Assembly (NCBI GenBank): GCA_031553805.1
Contig: JAVBLC010000011.1
Location: 1-64,000 of the forward strand
Length of the DNA: 64,000 nt
Origin: JAITVB01 sp031553805
Lineage (GTDB): Bacteria > Bacteroidota > Bacteroidia > Bacteroidales > Rikenellaceae
Direction of reading: 5' to 3'
Below are positions 32,148-41,878 of this stretch, one piece after another (position 1 is the stretch's first letter; each line of letters starts with the position of its first letter). The notes under the pieces were generated by a model. That model ran no database searches and was not told where the DNA came from. It worked only from the letters and a program-made list of their open reading frames with translations. The position numbers and the translations under genes are program-made.

Positions 32148-34874
32148 CTACTCCTGCTTCAGCGCAGCGTGGGCTGCGGCGAGGCGTGCGATGGGTACGC
32201 GGAAGGGGGAGCAGGATACGTAGTTGAGTCCGGCGAAGTGGCAGAATTCGACGGATTTGGGTTCGCCGCCGTGTTCGCCGCAGATGCCGCACTTGAGGTT
32301 TTCGCGGACGCCGCGTCCTTTGAAGACAGCTTCACGCACGAGTTGGCCCACGCCTTTGACATCGAGGGTCTGGAACGGGTCGGCTTTGAGCAGTCCTTTC
32401 TCGAGGTATACGGGCAGGAATTTGGCCACGTCATCGCGCGAGAACCCGAGAGTCATCTGCGTGAGGTCGTTGGTCCCGAACGAGAAGAACTCGGCGACTT
32501 CGGCAATCTGGTCGGCGGTGACGGCGGCGCGGGGCACTTCGATCATCGTGCCGACCATGTATTCGATGGCGTCGTTGCGTTCGGCGAAGATCTCTTCGGC
32601 CACGCGGTCGATGATCGCTTTCTGGTAACGCAGCTCTTTGTGGTTACCCACGAGCGGTACCATGATCTCGACGCAAGCCTCGACACCCCGCTTTTTCACG
32701 TTGAACGCGGCCTCGATGATGGCGCGGGCCTGCATTTCGGTGATTTCGGGATAGGTGTTGCCCAGGCGGCAGCCGCGGTGGCCGAGCATCGGGTTCGATT
32801 CGGCCAGCATTTCGACTTTGTTTTTGATCTTATCGTAGGAAACGCCCATTTCGGCAGCCATTTCCTTCATCTCCTTTTCGAAATGGGGCACGAATTCGTG
32901 GAGGGGCGGATCGAGCAGGCGCACGGTGACGGGGTAACCGTCCATCGCTTCGAACAATCCCTCGAAGTCGCCGCGCTGCATCGGCAGCAGTTTGGCCAGG
33001 GCCTTGCGGCGGCCGGCTTCGTCGTCGGCGAGGATCATTTCGCGCACGGCTTTGATGCGGTCGCCTTCGAAGAACATATGTTCGGTGCGGCACAGGCCGA
33101 TCCCCTGCGCACCGAAGGCCATCGCCTGTTTCGCGTCGCGGGGCACGTCGGCGTTGGCGCGTACCTTGAGGTGTGCGAATTTGGTCGTGAGGTCCATCAA
33201 CTTGGCGAAGTCGCCCGAAAGCTCGGCGTCGCGGGTGGCTACCTTGCCTTCGTAAACCACGCCGGTCGAACCGTTCAACGAGAGCCAGTCGCCCTCCTTG
33301 TAGGTCTTGCCACCAACGGTCAGCGTACGGGCCTTGTAATCGATCACCAGTTCACCGGCGCCCGACACACAACATTTGCCCATCCCGCGGGCCACGACCG
33401 CAGCGTGCGAAGTCATCCCGCCGCGGGCGGTGAGGATCGCTTCGGCCACGTTCATCCCTTTGAGGTCTTCGGGCGAGGTTTCGACGCGCACCAGGACGGT
33501 CTTCAGCCCTTTGGCCGCCCATGCTTCGGCGTCGTCGGCAAAAAAGACGATCTGGCCAGTGCCGGCGCCCGGCGAGGCCGGCAGCCCTTTGGTCAGCGCC
33601 TTGGCGGCTTTCATCGCTTCGGGATCGAAGACCGGGTGAAGGAGTTCGTCGAGTTTGGCCGGTTCGCAACGCAGCACGGCGGTCTTTTCGTCGATCAGCT
33701 TCTCTTCCAGCATATCGATCGCGATCTTGACCATCGCCGCACCGGTGCGTTTGCCGTTGCGGGTCTGGAGCATCCAGAGTTTTCCATTTTCAATGGTAAA
33801 CTCGATGTCCTGCATATCGGTAAAATATTTTTCGAGGTGAGCCTGAATGTCGTTGAGTTCTTTGTAGGCAACAGGCATCGTCTCTTCGAGCGAAGGGAAT
33901 TTCGACGCGCGGTCAGCCTCGGATACACCCTGCGAAGCGGCCCAGCGGCGCGAACCTTCGATGGTGATCTGTTGCGGGGTGCGGATCCCGGCCACCACGT
34001 CTTCGCCCTGGGCGTTGATCAGGTATTCGCCGTTGAAGAGGTCTTCGCCGGTCGAGGCGTCGCGGGTAAAGGCCACGCCGGTCGCCGAGTTTTCACCCAT
34101 ATTGCCGAACACCATCGCCTGTACGTTCACAGCCGTGCCCCACTCTTCGGGAATGCCGTTAAGCTTGCGGTAAAGGATCGCGCGGTCGTTCATCCAACTG
34201 CTGAACACGGCGCATACTGCGCCCCAGAGCTGTTCCCACGGGCTGTCCGGGAAATCGCGGCCGGTGCTTTTCTTCACGGCGGCCTTAAAGCGTCTCACGA
34301 GTTCTTTCAGGTCATCGGCCGAGAGTTGGGTATCAAGTTCGACGCCCTTTTCGTGTTTCATCTCGTCGATGAGTTCTTCGAACGGGTCATGGTCTTCCTT
34401 GCTTTTGGGCTTCATGCCGAGCACCACGTCGCCGTACATCTGCACGAAGCGGCGGTACGAGTCCCATGCAAAACGTTCGTTTCCGCTGTTCTTGGCCACC
34501 GACAGCACCACCTGGTCATTCAGGCCGAGGTTGAGGATCGTGTCCATCATCCCGGGCATCGACGCACGCGAACCCGAGCGCACCGACACCAACAGGGGGT
34601 TGTTCGCATCACCGAACGATTTGCCCGTGGCGGCACCCATTTTTTCGATGGCTACCTTCACGTCGGGCTCAAGGAGTGCGATCACTTCGGGCTCACCGTG
34701 GGTATAGTATTCGGCGCAAACGTCAGAAGTAATCGTGAAACCCGGAGGAACGGGGATCCCGATCAGGTTCATTTCTGCCAGGTTGGCCCCTTTGCCACCG
34801 AGGGTGTCGCGCATGCTGCCGTTCCCTTCGGCCTGCTTGTTGCCGAAGGTGTAGACTCTTTTGATTTTTTGCAT
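32148..34874 (-). CDS. ppdK: Pyruvate, phosphate dikinase
   Basis: The 908-residue enzyme interconverts pyruvate, ATP and phosphate with phosphoenolpyruvate, AMP and pyrophosphate. The N-terminal nucleotide-binding part starts VYTFGNKQAEGNGSMRDTLG and GGKGANLAEMN. The phosphotransfer His lies in GGMTSHAAVVARGMGKCCVS. The C-terminal barrel has the PEP-binding GAQGIGLCRTEHMFF and FSFGTNDLTQMTLGFSRDD, and the Cys motif CGICGEHGG. Length is that of a full PPDK. In anaerobic Bacteroidota it usually serves pyrophosphate-linked glycolysis or gluconeogenesis. A near-perfect promoter is at 34925-34955. Confidence 0.97.
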   Translation of the reverse strand: MQKIKRVYTFGNKQAEGNGSMRDTLGGKGANLAEMNLIGIPVPPGFTITSDVCAEYYTHGEPEVIALLEPDVKVAIEKMGAATGKSFGDANNPLLVSVRSGSRASMPGMMDTILNLGLNDQVVLSVAKNSGNERFAWDSYRRFVQMYGDVVLGMKPKSKEDHDPFEELIDEMKHEKGVELDTQLSADDLKELVRRFKAAVKKSTGRDFPDSPWEQLWGAVCAVFSSWMNDRAILYRKLNGIPEEWGTAVNVQAMVFGNMGENSATGVAFTRDASTGEDLFNGEYLINAQGEDVVAGIRTPQQITIEGSRRWAASQGVSEADRASKFPSLEETMPVAYKELNDIQAHLEKYFTDMQDIEFTIENGKLWMLQTRNGKRTGAAMVKIAIDMLEEKLIDEKTAVLRCEPAKLDELLHPVFDPEAMKAAKALTKGLPASPGAGTGQIVFFADDAEAWAAKGLKTVLVRVETSPEDLKGMNVAEAILTARGGMTSHAAVVARGMGKCCVSGAGELVIDYKARTLTVGGKTYKEGDWLSLNGSTGVVYEGKVATRDAELSGDFAKLMDLTTKFAHLKVRANADVPRDAKQAMAFGAQGIGLCRTEHMFFEGDRIKAVREMILADDEAGRRKALAKLLPMQRGDFEGLFEAMDGYPVTVRLLDPPLHEFVPHFEKEMKEMAAEMGVSYDKIKNKVEMLAESNPMLGHRGCRLGNTYPEITEMQARAIIEAAFNVKKRGVEACVEIMVPLVGNHKELRYQKAIIDRVAEEIFAERNDAIEYMVGTMIEVPRAAVTADQIAEVAEFFSFGTNDLTQMTLGFSRDDVAKFLPVYLEKGLLKADPFQTLDVKGVGQLVREAVFKGRGVRENLKCGICGEHGGEPKSVEFCHFAGLNYVSCSPFRVPIARLAAAHAALKQE

Positions 34875-34924
34875 AATGGGTTATTTTTGTATGGTTTGTT
34901 TTCGATTGCTTTCGGGTTAGAGGT

Positions 34925-34955
34925 CAAATATATAAAATAATATCCTTTTTTCAAA
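34925..34955 (-). promoter_or_regulatory. ppdK promoter
   Basis: On the minus strand TTTG (34955-34952), a 19-base spacer and TATATTTG (34932-34925) match both Bacteroidota elements exactly. It lies 51 bases upstream of the ppdK ATG. Confidence 0.85.
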
Positions 34956-35115
34956 CGCCCGAAGCAGGAAAATCGACCGGAAGAAAGAATCAACACCGCC
35001 TCAAAAAGAAGCCCCCTCCATTCACAAAGCGCCGATAGGCAGCGGTCCGGAGGACCGCTGCCGCGCATCTAAACAAATTTTTCAGAAAAAGAGGGGTCGG
35101 GGGAAACGCCCCGGT

Positions 35116-37110
35116 CTACTCAATGTCGAGGTCGAGGCTTTTGCGGAATTGGGCCAAGTGAGGGTTCTGCTCGCCCAGGTAAGCGAGCTTGTCCTCGGGG
35201 CGGATGGGTTTCATGAACGAGGTGTCCTCCTCGATGACGGTTTCGAATTCGATCGCGCCGCCCAGGCCCGAAAGTTCGGATAGGCGCCGTTTCAGGTCGA
35301 TCGTGTTGCGGTCGATCTCTTCCTGGAGCATATCCGTGACGACGGTGAAGATGACCTTGTTGCCCCGGACATTGACGGTTTGCAGGGCGGCAGCCAGGCG
35401 CGGACGGTCGTCGGCCAGGTCTGTGGCGAGTGTGCGGCAGGCGGCGGTGAGCATACGCTCCGCCTCTTCCGGTGAAGATGCGGCGGACGAAGCGGCCACA
35501 GGGGCGTGCGAAACGGGGGTCTCCGCTTGGGGCGAAGCTGTTTCTGCGGCCGGGGCGGCCGTGCCGTTCATGATGTTTTTGAGCGAAAAACCGGTGATCG
35601 AAGTGCCGTTGCCGTTAGCAGGCCGGGGCGGAGCCGGGTTTTCCGCAGAGGGTGAAACGGGTGTTGCGGATACAGGAACCGCCGCTGGCGCAGGGGCGGG
35701 AGCGGCCACTAGGGCCTCAGATGCAGGCGTGTGATTCCCGGAAACGATTTCGAATTGGGGTTCCTCGGCAGGGAGTGCCGGCGAGAACACGACGGCTTTT
35801 GCCGGCTCAACGGGCCGCACGGGTGCGGGAGCAACCGCTTCGGCCACAGGAGCCGGTGGCGTTGCGACAGAAGTCGATGCGGGCAACGGGGCTACCGCCG
35901 GATCAACGGCAGTCGCGGACGGATTGGCTGTTGCAGGAGCTGCCGCGGCGGCGGCCGGACGCCCCGCCGGTTCGGCCAGCGTAGGCGCGTAAGGATTACT
36001 CCCCTCCGCTAATTTTTTTTTTTGACCCATCCCGCAGAGTTTCATCAGGGCGAGTTCGACGTGCAAACGTTGGTTGGTGGCCGACCGGAACGAGGAATCG
36101 ACCCCCGTCAGCAGGTTGACCGCTTCAAAGAGGAGCGGCACCTCCCATCGGGCCGACTGTTCGCGGTAGCGCTGCGCCACCGTGCCCGACACTTCCAGCA
36201 AAGGCAATGTCCTTGGTTCTTTGCACATTAGTAAATTTCGAAAATGGTCGTTCAGTCCGGCGATGAACAGTTGGCCGCCGAAACCCTTGCGCAGTACCTG
36301 GTCGAAGAGGAGCAGCGTTTCGGTATAATCGCCCGCCAAAACGAGGTCGGATATGCGGAAATAGGTGTCGTAGTCGAGCACATTGAGCGTTTCGGCCACA
36401 CGCGCCGCTTCGAGCGAAGCACCGCAGAACGACACCACCTTGTCGAACATCGACAGCGCGTCGCGCATCCCTCCGTCGGCCTTTTGGGCGATGATGTGGA
36501 GCGACTCGTCGTCGTAGGCCACGCCCTCCTGTCCGGCGATGTATTGCAGGTAACCGACGGCGTCCTCGGCCTTGATCCGGTTGAAGTCATAGATCTGGCA
36601 GCGCGAAAGGATCGTCGGGATGATTTTATGCTTCTCGGTGGTCGCCAGGATAAATAATGCATGCGAAGGCGGTTCTTCCAGCGTCTTGAGGAACGCGTTG
36701 AAGGCCTGCACCGAAAGCATATGCACCTCGTCGATGATGTAGACGCTGTAGCGGCCCACCTGCGGCGGGATGCGCACCTGTTCGGTCAGGTTGCGGATGT
36801 CGTCGACCGAGTTGTTCGAGGCGGCGTCCAGTTCGTGGATGTTGAACGAGCGGCCTTCGTTGAAGGCGCGGCACGATTCGCACGCCTCGCACGCCTCGCC
36901 GTCCTGCGGGTTCTGGCAATTGATCGCCTTGGCGAAGATACGGGCCAGCGTGGTCTTGCCCACCCCCCTCGGGCCGCAGAAGAGGTAGCCGTGGGCCAAC
37001 TGGCCGCGGGTGATGGCGTTCTTCAGTGTCGAGGTAATATGCCCCTGGCCGACCACCGAAACAAAGGTAGCCGGACGGTATTTCCGCGCAGAAACGATAA
37101 AATTGTCCAT
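35116..37110 (-). CDS. dnaX: DNA polymerase III gamma/tau subunit
   Basis: The 664-residue clamp-loader subunit starts at the ATG at 37110 (MDNFIVSARKYRP). It has Walker A GPRGVGKTTLARIF, the zinc module (CQNPQDGEACEACESC), the Walker B-type IIDEVHMLS and the sensor region LATTEKHKIIPTILSRCQIY. Domains I-III end near residue 360. Then comes a run of 11 A in the mRNA coding Gln-Lys-Lys-Lys (residues 363-366), a long Ala/Pro-rich linker, and a tau-specific C-terminal domain (RMLTAACRTLATDLADDRPR). Slippage on the run would stop translation at once and give a gamma-type product. The gene is followed upstream by trxA on the same strand, with a structured repeat between them. Confidence 0.96.
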   Translation of the reverse strand: MDNFIVSARKYRPATFVSVVGQGHITSTLKNAITRGQLAHGYLFCGPRGVGKTTLARIFAKAINCQNPQDGEACEACESCRAFNEGRSFNIHELDAASNNSVDDIRNLTEQVRIPPQVGRYSVYIIDEVHMLSVQAFNAFLKTLEEPPSHALFILATTEKHKIIPTILSRCQIYDFNRIKAEDAVGYLQYIAGQEGVAYDDESLHIIAQKADGGMRDALSMFDKVVSFCGASLEAARVAETLNVLDYDTYFRISDLVLAGDYTETLLLFDQVLRKGFGGQLFIAGLNDHFRNLLMCKEPRTLPLLEVSGTVAQRYREQSARWEVPLLFEAVNLLTGVDSSFRSATNQRLHVELALMKLCGMGQKKKLAEGSNPYAPTLAEPAGRPAAAAAAPATANPSATAVDPAVAPLPASTSVATPPAPVAEAVAPAPVRPVEPAKAVVFSPALPAEEPQFEIVSGNHTPASEALVAAPAPAPAAVPVSATPVSPSAENPAPPRPANGNGTSITGFSLKNIMNGTAAPAAETASPQAETPVSHAPVAASSAASSPEEAERMLTAACRTLATDLADDRPRLAAALQTVNVRGNKVIFTVVTDMLQEEIDRNTIDLKRRLSELSGLGGAIEFETVIEEDTSFMKPIRPEDKLAYLGEQNPHLAQFRKSLDLDIE
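36013..36023 (-). promoter_or_regulatory. A11 slippage site in dnaX
   Basis: Eleven T on the plus strand give A11 in the mRNA within CAA AAA AAA AAA TTA. With ten A the next codons read AAT TAG, an immediate stop. With twelve A they read ATT AGC GGA GGG GAG TAA. Both alternative frames therefore end within six codons, exactly at the domain III/linker boundary, as expected for gamma production by slippage. Confidence 0.75.
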
Positions 37111-37144
37111 TTTCAAAATTTTAACCCGCAGGCTCTGCTTCGCT

Positions 37145-37260
37145 GTGCGGAGCGTGCGGCAGATTTAAACGATCGTTTCGGTTTTCAACCGGAGCGTACT
37201 CAAGTACGTAAGGATTGAAAAGCGGAAGGATCGTTTAAAAGTGGCGTGCGATACGTGCAG
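37145..37260 (-). repeat. Repeat family alpha, copy 1
   Basis: This element has a stem of about 25 bp. TTTAAACGATC (37164-37174) pairs with GATCGTTTAAA (37229-37239), continued by TTTTCAA with TTGAAAA and capped by GTACT-CA-AGTAC. Flanks GTGCGGAGCGTGCG and GTGGCGTGCGATACGTGCA are shared with copies at 57626 and 60854. It lies between trxA and dnaX, both on the minus strand. Confidence 0.85.
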
Positions 37261-37266
37261 CCTGAA

Positions 37267-37581
37267 TTAGAGAAGCTTGGAAAGCTTCTCGGCAAGAACG
37301 TCCTTGGTGCAGAAGCCTACTTGTTTATCGACCAATTGTCCGCCCTTCAGAAAAACAATCGTCGGGATGTTGCGCACGCCGAACTGCACGGCCACTTCGT
37401 TGTTGGCGTCCACGTCGCATTTGCCTACGACCGCTTTGCCCTCGAACTCCTTGGCCAGCTCTTCGACCGCAGGGGCGATCATCCGGCACGGGCCGCACCA
37501 TTCGGCCCAAAAATCGATCACTACGGGCTTGTCGCCCGCCATCACTTCCTTGAAATTGGCGTTGGTAATCTCGAATGCCAT
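37267..37581 (-). CDS. trxA: Thioredoxin
   Basis: The 104-residue cytoplasmic disulfide reductant has active site WCGPC (Cys29 and Cys32), the buried Asp in VIDFWAEWCG, and the conserved cis-Pro in RNIPTIVFLKGG. Length and motifs match classical thioredoxin. It is reduced by the TrxB encoded at 20760-21722. It has its own promoter (37658-37687). The gene lies between dnaE and dnaX on the same strand, but a repeat element separates it from dnaX. Confidence 0.97.
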   Translation of the reverse strand: MAFEITNANFKEVMAGDKPVVIDFWAEWCGPCRMIAPAVEELAKEFEGKAVVGKCDVDANNEVAVQFGVRNIPTIVFLKGGQLVDKQVGFCTKDVLAEKLSKLL

Positions 37582-37657
37582 ATCTTTTATTTTTTAAATT
37601 ATTTCCCTAAAAACGTTCCAGGGCGGGTTTTCATATGCAAATCCCGAACCGGATTTC

Positions 37658-37687
37658 CAAAGGTATAAAAAGCCTCCGTTTTTCCAA
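37658..37687 (-). promoter_or_regulatory. trxA promoter
   Basis: On the minus strand TTG (37687-37685), a 19-base spacer and TACCTTTG (37665-37658) match the Bacteroidota consensus, 77 bases before the trxA ATG. It lies in the short gap after dnaE. Confidence 0.75.
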
Positions 37688-37688
37688 C

Positions 37689-40600
37689 CTATACAAAGAC
37701 ATATTTTATGTCGTTGTGGTCGAGAAACGATATCAGCTCATTGGATATGAGCACTTTATGCTTTCGCGAAGTCAACCCGAGCGACACCCCGTGAACCGAA
37801 TCGTAAACTTTCACACGCAAGGTCGCTTTACCCTTATTTCCCTCGACAATCCGCGAAAACTCGTCCGAAAACTCGGGGGTGATCCCCTCGACCGGCACCG
37901 TGACCAGCACCTCGCGGATCATCTTCTCCTGCACGTCCGAAAGCATCGCGATCGAGGTGATCTTGATCTCCAGTTCGCCCGGACGGTAAGGATGCTCGCC
38001 CACGCGGCCCTTGATCATCAGGTAATAATTTTCGTAGCAATAGCGGCGGAATTGTTCGTAGTCCTTGCTGAAGAGGGTAAATTGGAACGAGTCGCTGTAG
38101 TCTTCGATCGTGAAACGCCCGTAAGGCTTTCCGTCTTTGGTCGACAGGTGCTGCACGGCGGAGACGATGCCGGCCACGGTGAATTCCTTGCCTTTCAACG
38201 ACGGCAGGTCGGAAAGCATCGCAAGCTCCGTATTGCAGAAATTGCGGATGATGGCGGCGTAATCGTCCAGCGGGTGCGATGAAAGGTAAATGCCCACCAC
38301 CTCCTTTTCCTTACCCAGCGTTTCCAATTTGCCCCATTCTTCGACCGCAGGCGGTTCGGGTTTCTGGATGTCGGCCACGTTGCCCCCATCGCCGAACAGG
38401 CTTTGCTGCGAGTTGTTGCTCTCTTCCTGCATCCGATTGCCGTAGCGGATCAGCAGGTCGAGGAAGAGGTTGCCCTTGATGTCGGGTTCGAGGAAACGGC
38501 TGCGGTGGGCGTCGGTCAGTGAGTCGAAGGCTCCCGCCAAAACCAGATTTTCGAAGGTTTTTTTGTTGACCGTGGTCAGATTTACCCGCTCTACAAAGTC
38601 GTAGATCGAGGTAAATTTCCCGCCCTCCTGCCGCACCTTGATGATGTGTTCGACGGCGGCCTCGCCCACCCCTTTCACGGCGACCAGTCCGAAGCGGACG
38701 TTGCCCTGCGAGTCGACCGAAAATTTCAGAAAGCTTTCGTTCACATCCGGCCCTTTCACCGACAAGCCCATCCGCTTGCACTCGTCCATGAAGAAGCTGA
38801 TCTTCTTGATGTCCGAGAAATTGCGGCTCAGCAGGGCGGCCATAAATTCGGGCGGGTGGTGCGCTTTGAGGTAGGCGGTCTGGTAGGACACGTAAGCGTA
38901 GCAGGTCGAGTGCGACTTGTTGAACGCATACTCCGCAAACGCTTCCCAGTCTTTCCATATTTTTTCGCACACCGTGGCGTCGTGGCCGCGGGCGATGGCC
39001 CCTTCGATGAATTGGCCTTTCATCTTGTCGAGTACCTCGCGCTGCTTTTTCCCCATCGCCTTACGCAGTACGTCGGCCTGCCCTTTCGAGAAACCGGCCA
39101 GTTTTTGCGAGAGGAGCATCACCTGCTCCTGGTAAACCGTAATTCCATAAGTATCTTTCAGATACTCTTCCATTTCGGGCAGGTCGTAGACGATCGGCTC
39201 ATAGCCGTGCTTGCGGGCGATGAAGTTGGGAATGTATTCGAGCGGCCCCGGGCGGTAAAGGGCGTTCATCGCGATCAGGTCCTCGAACCGGTTGGGTTTG
39301 AGCGACCGCAGGTACTTTTTCATCCCGGCCGACTCGAACTGGAACAGGCCCGTCGTGTCGCCGCGGCTGTAAAGGTCAAACGTGAGTTGGTCGTCCAACG
39401 GGATGGCGTCGATGTCAATGTCGATCCCTTTCGAACGTTTTACATTTTCGACCGCATCCTTGATAATGGAGAGCGTTTTCAACCCCAGAAAGTCCATCTT
39501 CAGCAGGCCGACGTCTTCCACATGTTTCCCGTCATACTGAACCACAAAGAGCTCAGCCTCTTTCGCAACCGAAAGCGGAATGAAATTTTCGAGGTCGTCG
39601 CTGCCGATGATCACCCCGCAGGCGTGGACACCGGTCTGGCGCACCGAGCCTTCGAGCACTTCGGCGTATTTGAGCGTGTCGCGGATCAGCGTATCGTCCG
39701 ACTCGCGTTCCTGGGCCAGCTCCGGTACCTCTTTATAGGCTTTGGCCAGGGTCGTCCCCGGGCGTTCGGGCACCAGCTTGGCCAGGCGGTCGCTCTGGGG
39801 CAGGGGGAGCTTCTGCACCCGGGCTACGTCGCGGATCGCCAGCTTGGCCGCCATCGTGCCAAACGTGATGATGTGGGCCACGCGCCGGGCACCGTATTTG
39901 TTGACCACGTAACGCATCACGTCCTCGCGGCCGTCTTCGTCGAAGTCGATGTCGACGTCAGGCATCGAGATGCGCTCGGGGTTGAGGAAACGCTCGAACA
40001 GCAGTTCGTATTTGATCGGGTCGATATTGGTGATCCCCAGCGCATAGGCCACCACCGAACCGGCGGCCGAACCACGGCCCGGCCCAACCGAAACCCCCAT
40101 TTCCCGCGCAGCTCTAATAAAATCCCACACGATGAGGAAGTAACCCGGAAAACCCATCCACTCGATCGTCGACAGTTCGAATTCGAAGCGTTCGCTCACC
40201 TCGTCCGAAAGTTCTCCGTAGCGCCGTGCGGCACCGATGTAGGTGATGTGTTCGAGGTATTTGTATTGTTTGGCGATCGTCAGTGCGTCGACAGCCTTTC
40301 TCAGAACGTTCCACGGACGGGCGGCGATCGCATCGAGCGCTTCTACGGAAGCGGCCTGCTCGACCAACACCTTCATTTCGGAAAACTCGGTGCGGGCGGC
40401 CGCTTTGCGTTCTTCGTCCTTCAGCCCCTCGACATTCTTTTCCTCGCTCTTGAGGAACGACGCCTTCAGCCCCTCCAAATCCATCCGAAAATCGTCTGGC
40501 AAGGGAAAGTTGGGCATATAAGGGGCGTGGCTCAGCGAATAGGTTTCGACCTTGGCCGCTACCTCGAGCGTGTTGGCGAGCACTTCAGGATGATCGCCGA

Positions 40601-41387
40601 AGAGGGCCGTCATCTCGTCGTGGCTTTTCAAGTATTCCTGCCCGGTGTAGCGCATCCGCGAGGGGTCGTCGAGGTCCTTGCCCGTGTTGAGGCAGATCAG
40701 CCGGTCGTGGGCCGGGGCGTCCTCGGCGCGGATAAAGTGGACGTCGTTGCTGGCGATCACCTTTACGCCGTGCTTTTCGGCCAGTTCGAAGATCGCTTTG
40801 TTGACGGCCACCTGACGGTCGTAGGTGTCGCTGTCGAGCATCGGATCTCCGCTCGCGTGGAGTTGCACTTCGAGGTAATAATCGTCGCCATAGCGCGCTT
40901 TGAACTCTTCGACCACGCGGCCGGCCTGCGCCAGGTCGCCCTGCATGATGGCTTGCGGCACTTCGCCCCCGAGGCACGCCGAGCAGCAGATCAGATCATC
41001 CTTATATAAATCGAGCAATTCTTTATCGACCCTCGGTTTGTAATAAAATCCTTCGGTCCAGGAGTAGGACACGAGTTTGACAAGGTTATGATAACCGTTT
41101 TCGTTTTTGGCAATGAGAATAAGGTGGTCGCCACCGCGGTCGTCTTTGTCCGATTTGTCGTGGCGGCTTTTTGCCGCGACGTAGACCTCGCACCCCAACA
41201 AGGGTTTTATGCCCGCCTTAACCGCCTCGGCATGGAACACTTTCACCCCGAACATATTGCCGTGGTCGGTGATCGCCACCGCCTCCATGCCCAGCTCCTT
41301 GGCCCGCACCATCAGCGGCTTGACCCCGGAGGCGCCGTCGAGAATAGAATATTGGGTATGCAGGTGAAGATGAACGAATTGCGACAT
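37689..41387 (-). CDS. dnaE: DNA polymerase III alpha subunit
   Basis: The 1232-residue replicative polymerase starts at the ATG at 41387 (MSQFVHLHLHTQYSILDGAS). The N-terminal PHP domain has HLHLHTQYS and AITDHGNMFG. The palm has PGRGSAAGSVVAYALGIT and PDVDIDFDEDGREDVMRYV, with the catalytic acidic residues. Fingers, helix-hairpin-helix (FENLVLAGAFDSL) and OB domain (FTVAGIVSAVQHL) follow. It is a DnaE1-type enzyme without a proofreading exonuclease domain. The open frame continues far upstream of this start but that part is not protein-like. A promoter lies at 41423-41453. Confidence 0.97.
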   Translation of the reverse strand: MSQFVHLHLHTQYSILDGASGVKPLMVRAKELGMEAVAITDHGNMFGVKVFHAEAVKAGIKPLLGCEVYVAAKSRHDKSDKDDRGGDHLILIAKNENGYHNLVKLVSYSWTEGFYYKPRVDKELLDLYKDDLICCSACLGGEVPQAIMQGDLAQAGRVVEEFKARYGDDYYLEVQLHASGDPMLDSDTYDRQVAVNKAIFELAEKHGVKVIASNDVHFIRAEDAPAHDRLICLNTGKDLDDPSRMRYTGQEYLKSHDEMTALFGDHPEVLANTLEVAAKVETYSLSHAPYMPNFPLPDDFRMDLEGLKASFLKSEEKNVEGLKDEERKAAARTEFSEMKVLVEQAASVEALDAIAARPWNVLRKAVDALTIAKQYKYLEHITYIGAARRYGELSDEVSERFEFELSTIEWMGFPGYFLIVWDFIRAAREMGVSVGPGRGSAAGSVVAYALGITNIDPIKYELLFERFLNPERISMPDVDIDFDEDGREDVMRYVVNKYGARRVAHIITFGTMAAKLAIRDVARVQKLPLPQSDRLAKLVPERPGTTLAKAYKEVPELAQERESDDTLIRDTLKYAEVLEGSVRQTGVHACGVIIGSDDLENFIPLSVAKEAELFVVQYDGKHVEDVGLLKMDFLGLKTLSIIKDAVENVKRSKGIDIDIDAIPLDDQLTFDLYSRGDTTGLFQFESAGMKKYLRSLKPNRFEDLIAMNALYRPGPLEYIPNFIARKHGYEPIVYDLPEMEEYLKDTYGITVYQEQVMLLSQKLAGFSKGQADVLRKAMGKKQREVLDKMKGQFIEGAIARGHDATVCEKIWKDWEAFAEYAFNKSHSTCYAYVSYQTAYLKAHHPPEFMAALLSRNFSDIKKISFFMDECKRMGLSVKGPDVNESFLKFSVDSQGNVRFGLVAVKGVGEAAVEHIIKVRQEGGKFTSIYDFVERVNLTTVNKKTFENLVLAGAFDSLTDAHRSRFLEPDIKGNLFLDLLIRYGNRMQEESNNSQQSLFGDGGNVADIQKPEPPAVEEWGKLETLGKEKEVVGIYLSSHPLDDYAAIIRNFCNTELAMLSDLPSLKGKEFTVAGIVSAVQHLSTKDGKPYGRFTIEDYSDSFQFTLFSKDYEQFRRYCYENYYLMIKGRVGEHPYRPGELEIKITSIAMLSDVQEKMIREVLVTVPVEGITPEFSDEFSRIVEGNKGKATLRVKVYDSVHGVSLGLTSRKHKVLISNELISFLDHNDIKYVFV

Positions 41388-41422
41388 TTTTCGACAGGTA
41401 AGGTGAATGCGTTTATGGAACA

Positions 41423-41453
41423 CAAAAGTAAACAATAACTTTCTCCCAAGCAA
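41423..41453 (-). promoter_or_regulatory. dnaE promoter
   Basis: On the minus strand TTG (41453-41451), a 20-base spacer and TACTTTTG (41430-41423), 36 bases before the dnaE ATG. Confidence 0.7.
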
Positions 41454-41512
41454 GGAAAGTGAGGCGCGGTTTTTGCTGTTCTTAAGTATTTTCAGATTAA
41501 ACGCAAGAACGC

Positions 41513-41716
41513 ATGGAAGAGGTATCGACCGTAATGACTTTCGACTCGCTGCAGGAGGCCTATATGAAAAAATCCCTGCTGGCCGCCCACGGCATCGACG
41601 CTGAGGTGATAGGCGAGATTGCGCATGAAATTTACCCGATCGGCGCGGTACCCATACAACTGGTAGTGGCCGCCAAAGACGAGCAGCGGGCACTGGAGGT
41701 GTTGGGCAAGGAATAA
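41513..41716 (+). CDS. Small DUF2007-type protein
   Basis: The 67-residue product (MEEVSTVMTFDSLQEAYMKK, then LLAAHGIDAEVIGE and IQLVVAAKDEQRALEVL) has the helix-strand pattern of the DUF2007 family of small predicted signal-transducing domains. It reads as a PII-like or ferredoxin-like fold with an N-terminal phrase typical of that family. No enzymatic motif is present. It stands divergent from dnaE with 125 bases between the starts, and 162 bases before the HtrA gene on the same strand. The function is unknown. Confidence 0.8.
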   Translation: MEEVSTVMTFDSLQEAYMKKSLLAAHGIDAEVIGEIAHEIYPIGAVPIQLVVAAKDEQRALEVLGKE

Positions 41717-41878
41717 CGCCCTCGCGCCTCCGGTGTTTTTTTTGCAAAAAATCCACAATTTTCACGCGCCAACCTCGTTATAAGATAACCATAACGGGAT
41801 TTATGCGCGAGGAGACAACCGAGTGGGGTATCCTTCGCAAATCCCCATTTCGAAAACTCTAAAAAACTGATTTACACA

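Noticed and set aside
32112..34940. Open frame of 942 codons antisense to ppdK
   Set aside because: It mirrors the codon positions of ppdK, a well-supported enzyme gene. The composition is that of an antisense shadow in GC-rich DNA.
38646..41009. Open frame of 787 codons antisense to dnaE
   Set aside because: Antisense shadow of a conserved replication gene.
41388..41765. Upstream extension of dnaE
   Set aside because: The MSQFVHLHLHTQYS start is the conserved PHP N-terminus; the extension overlaps the promoter and the DUF2007 gene.
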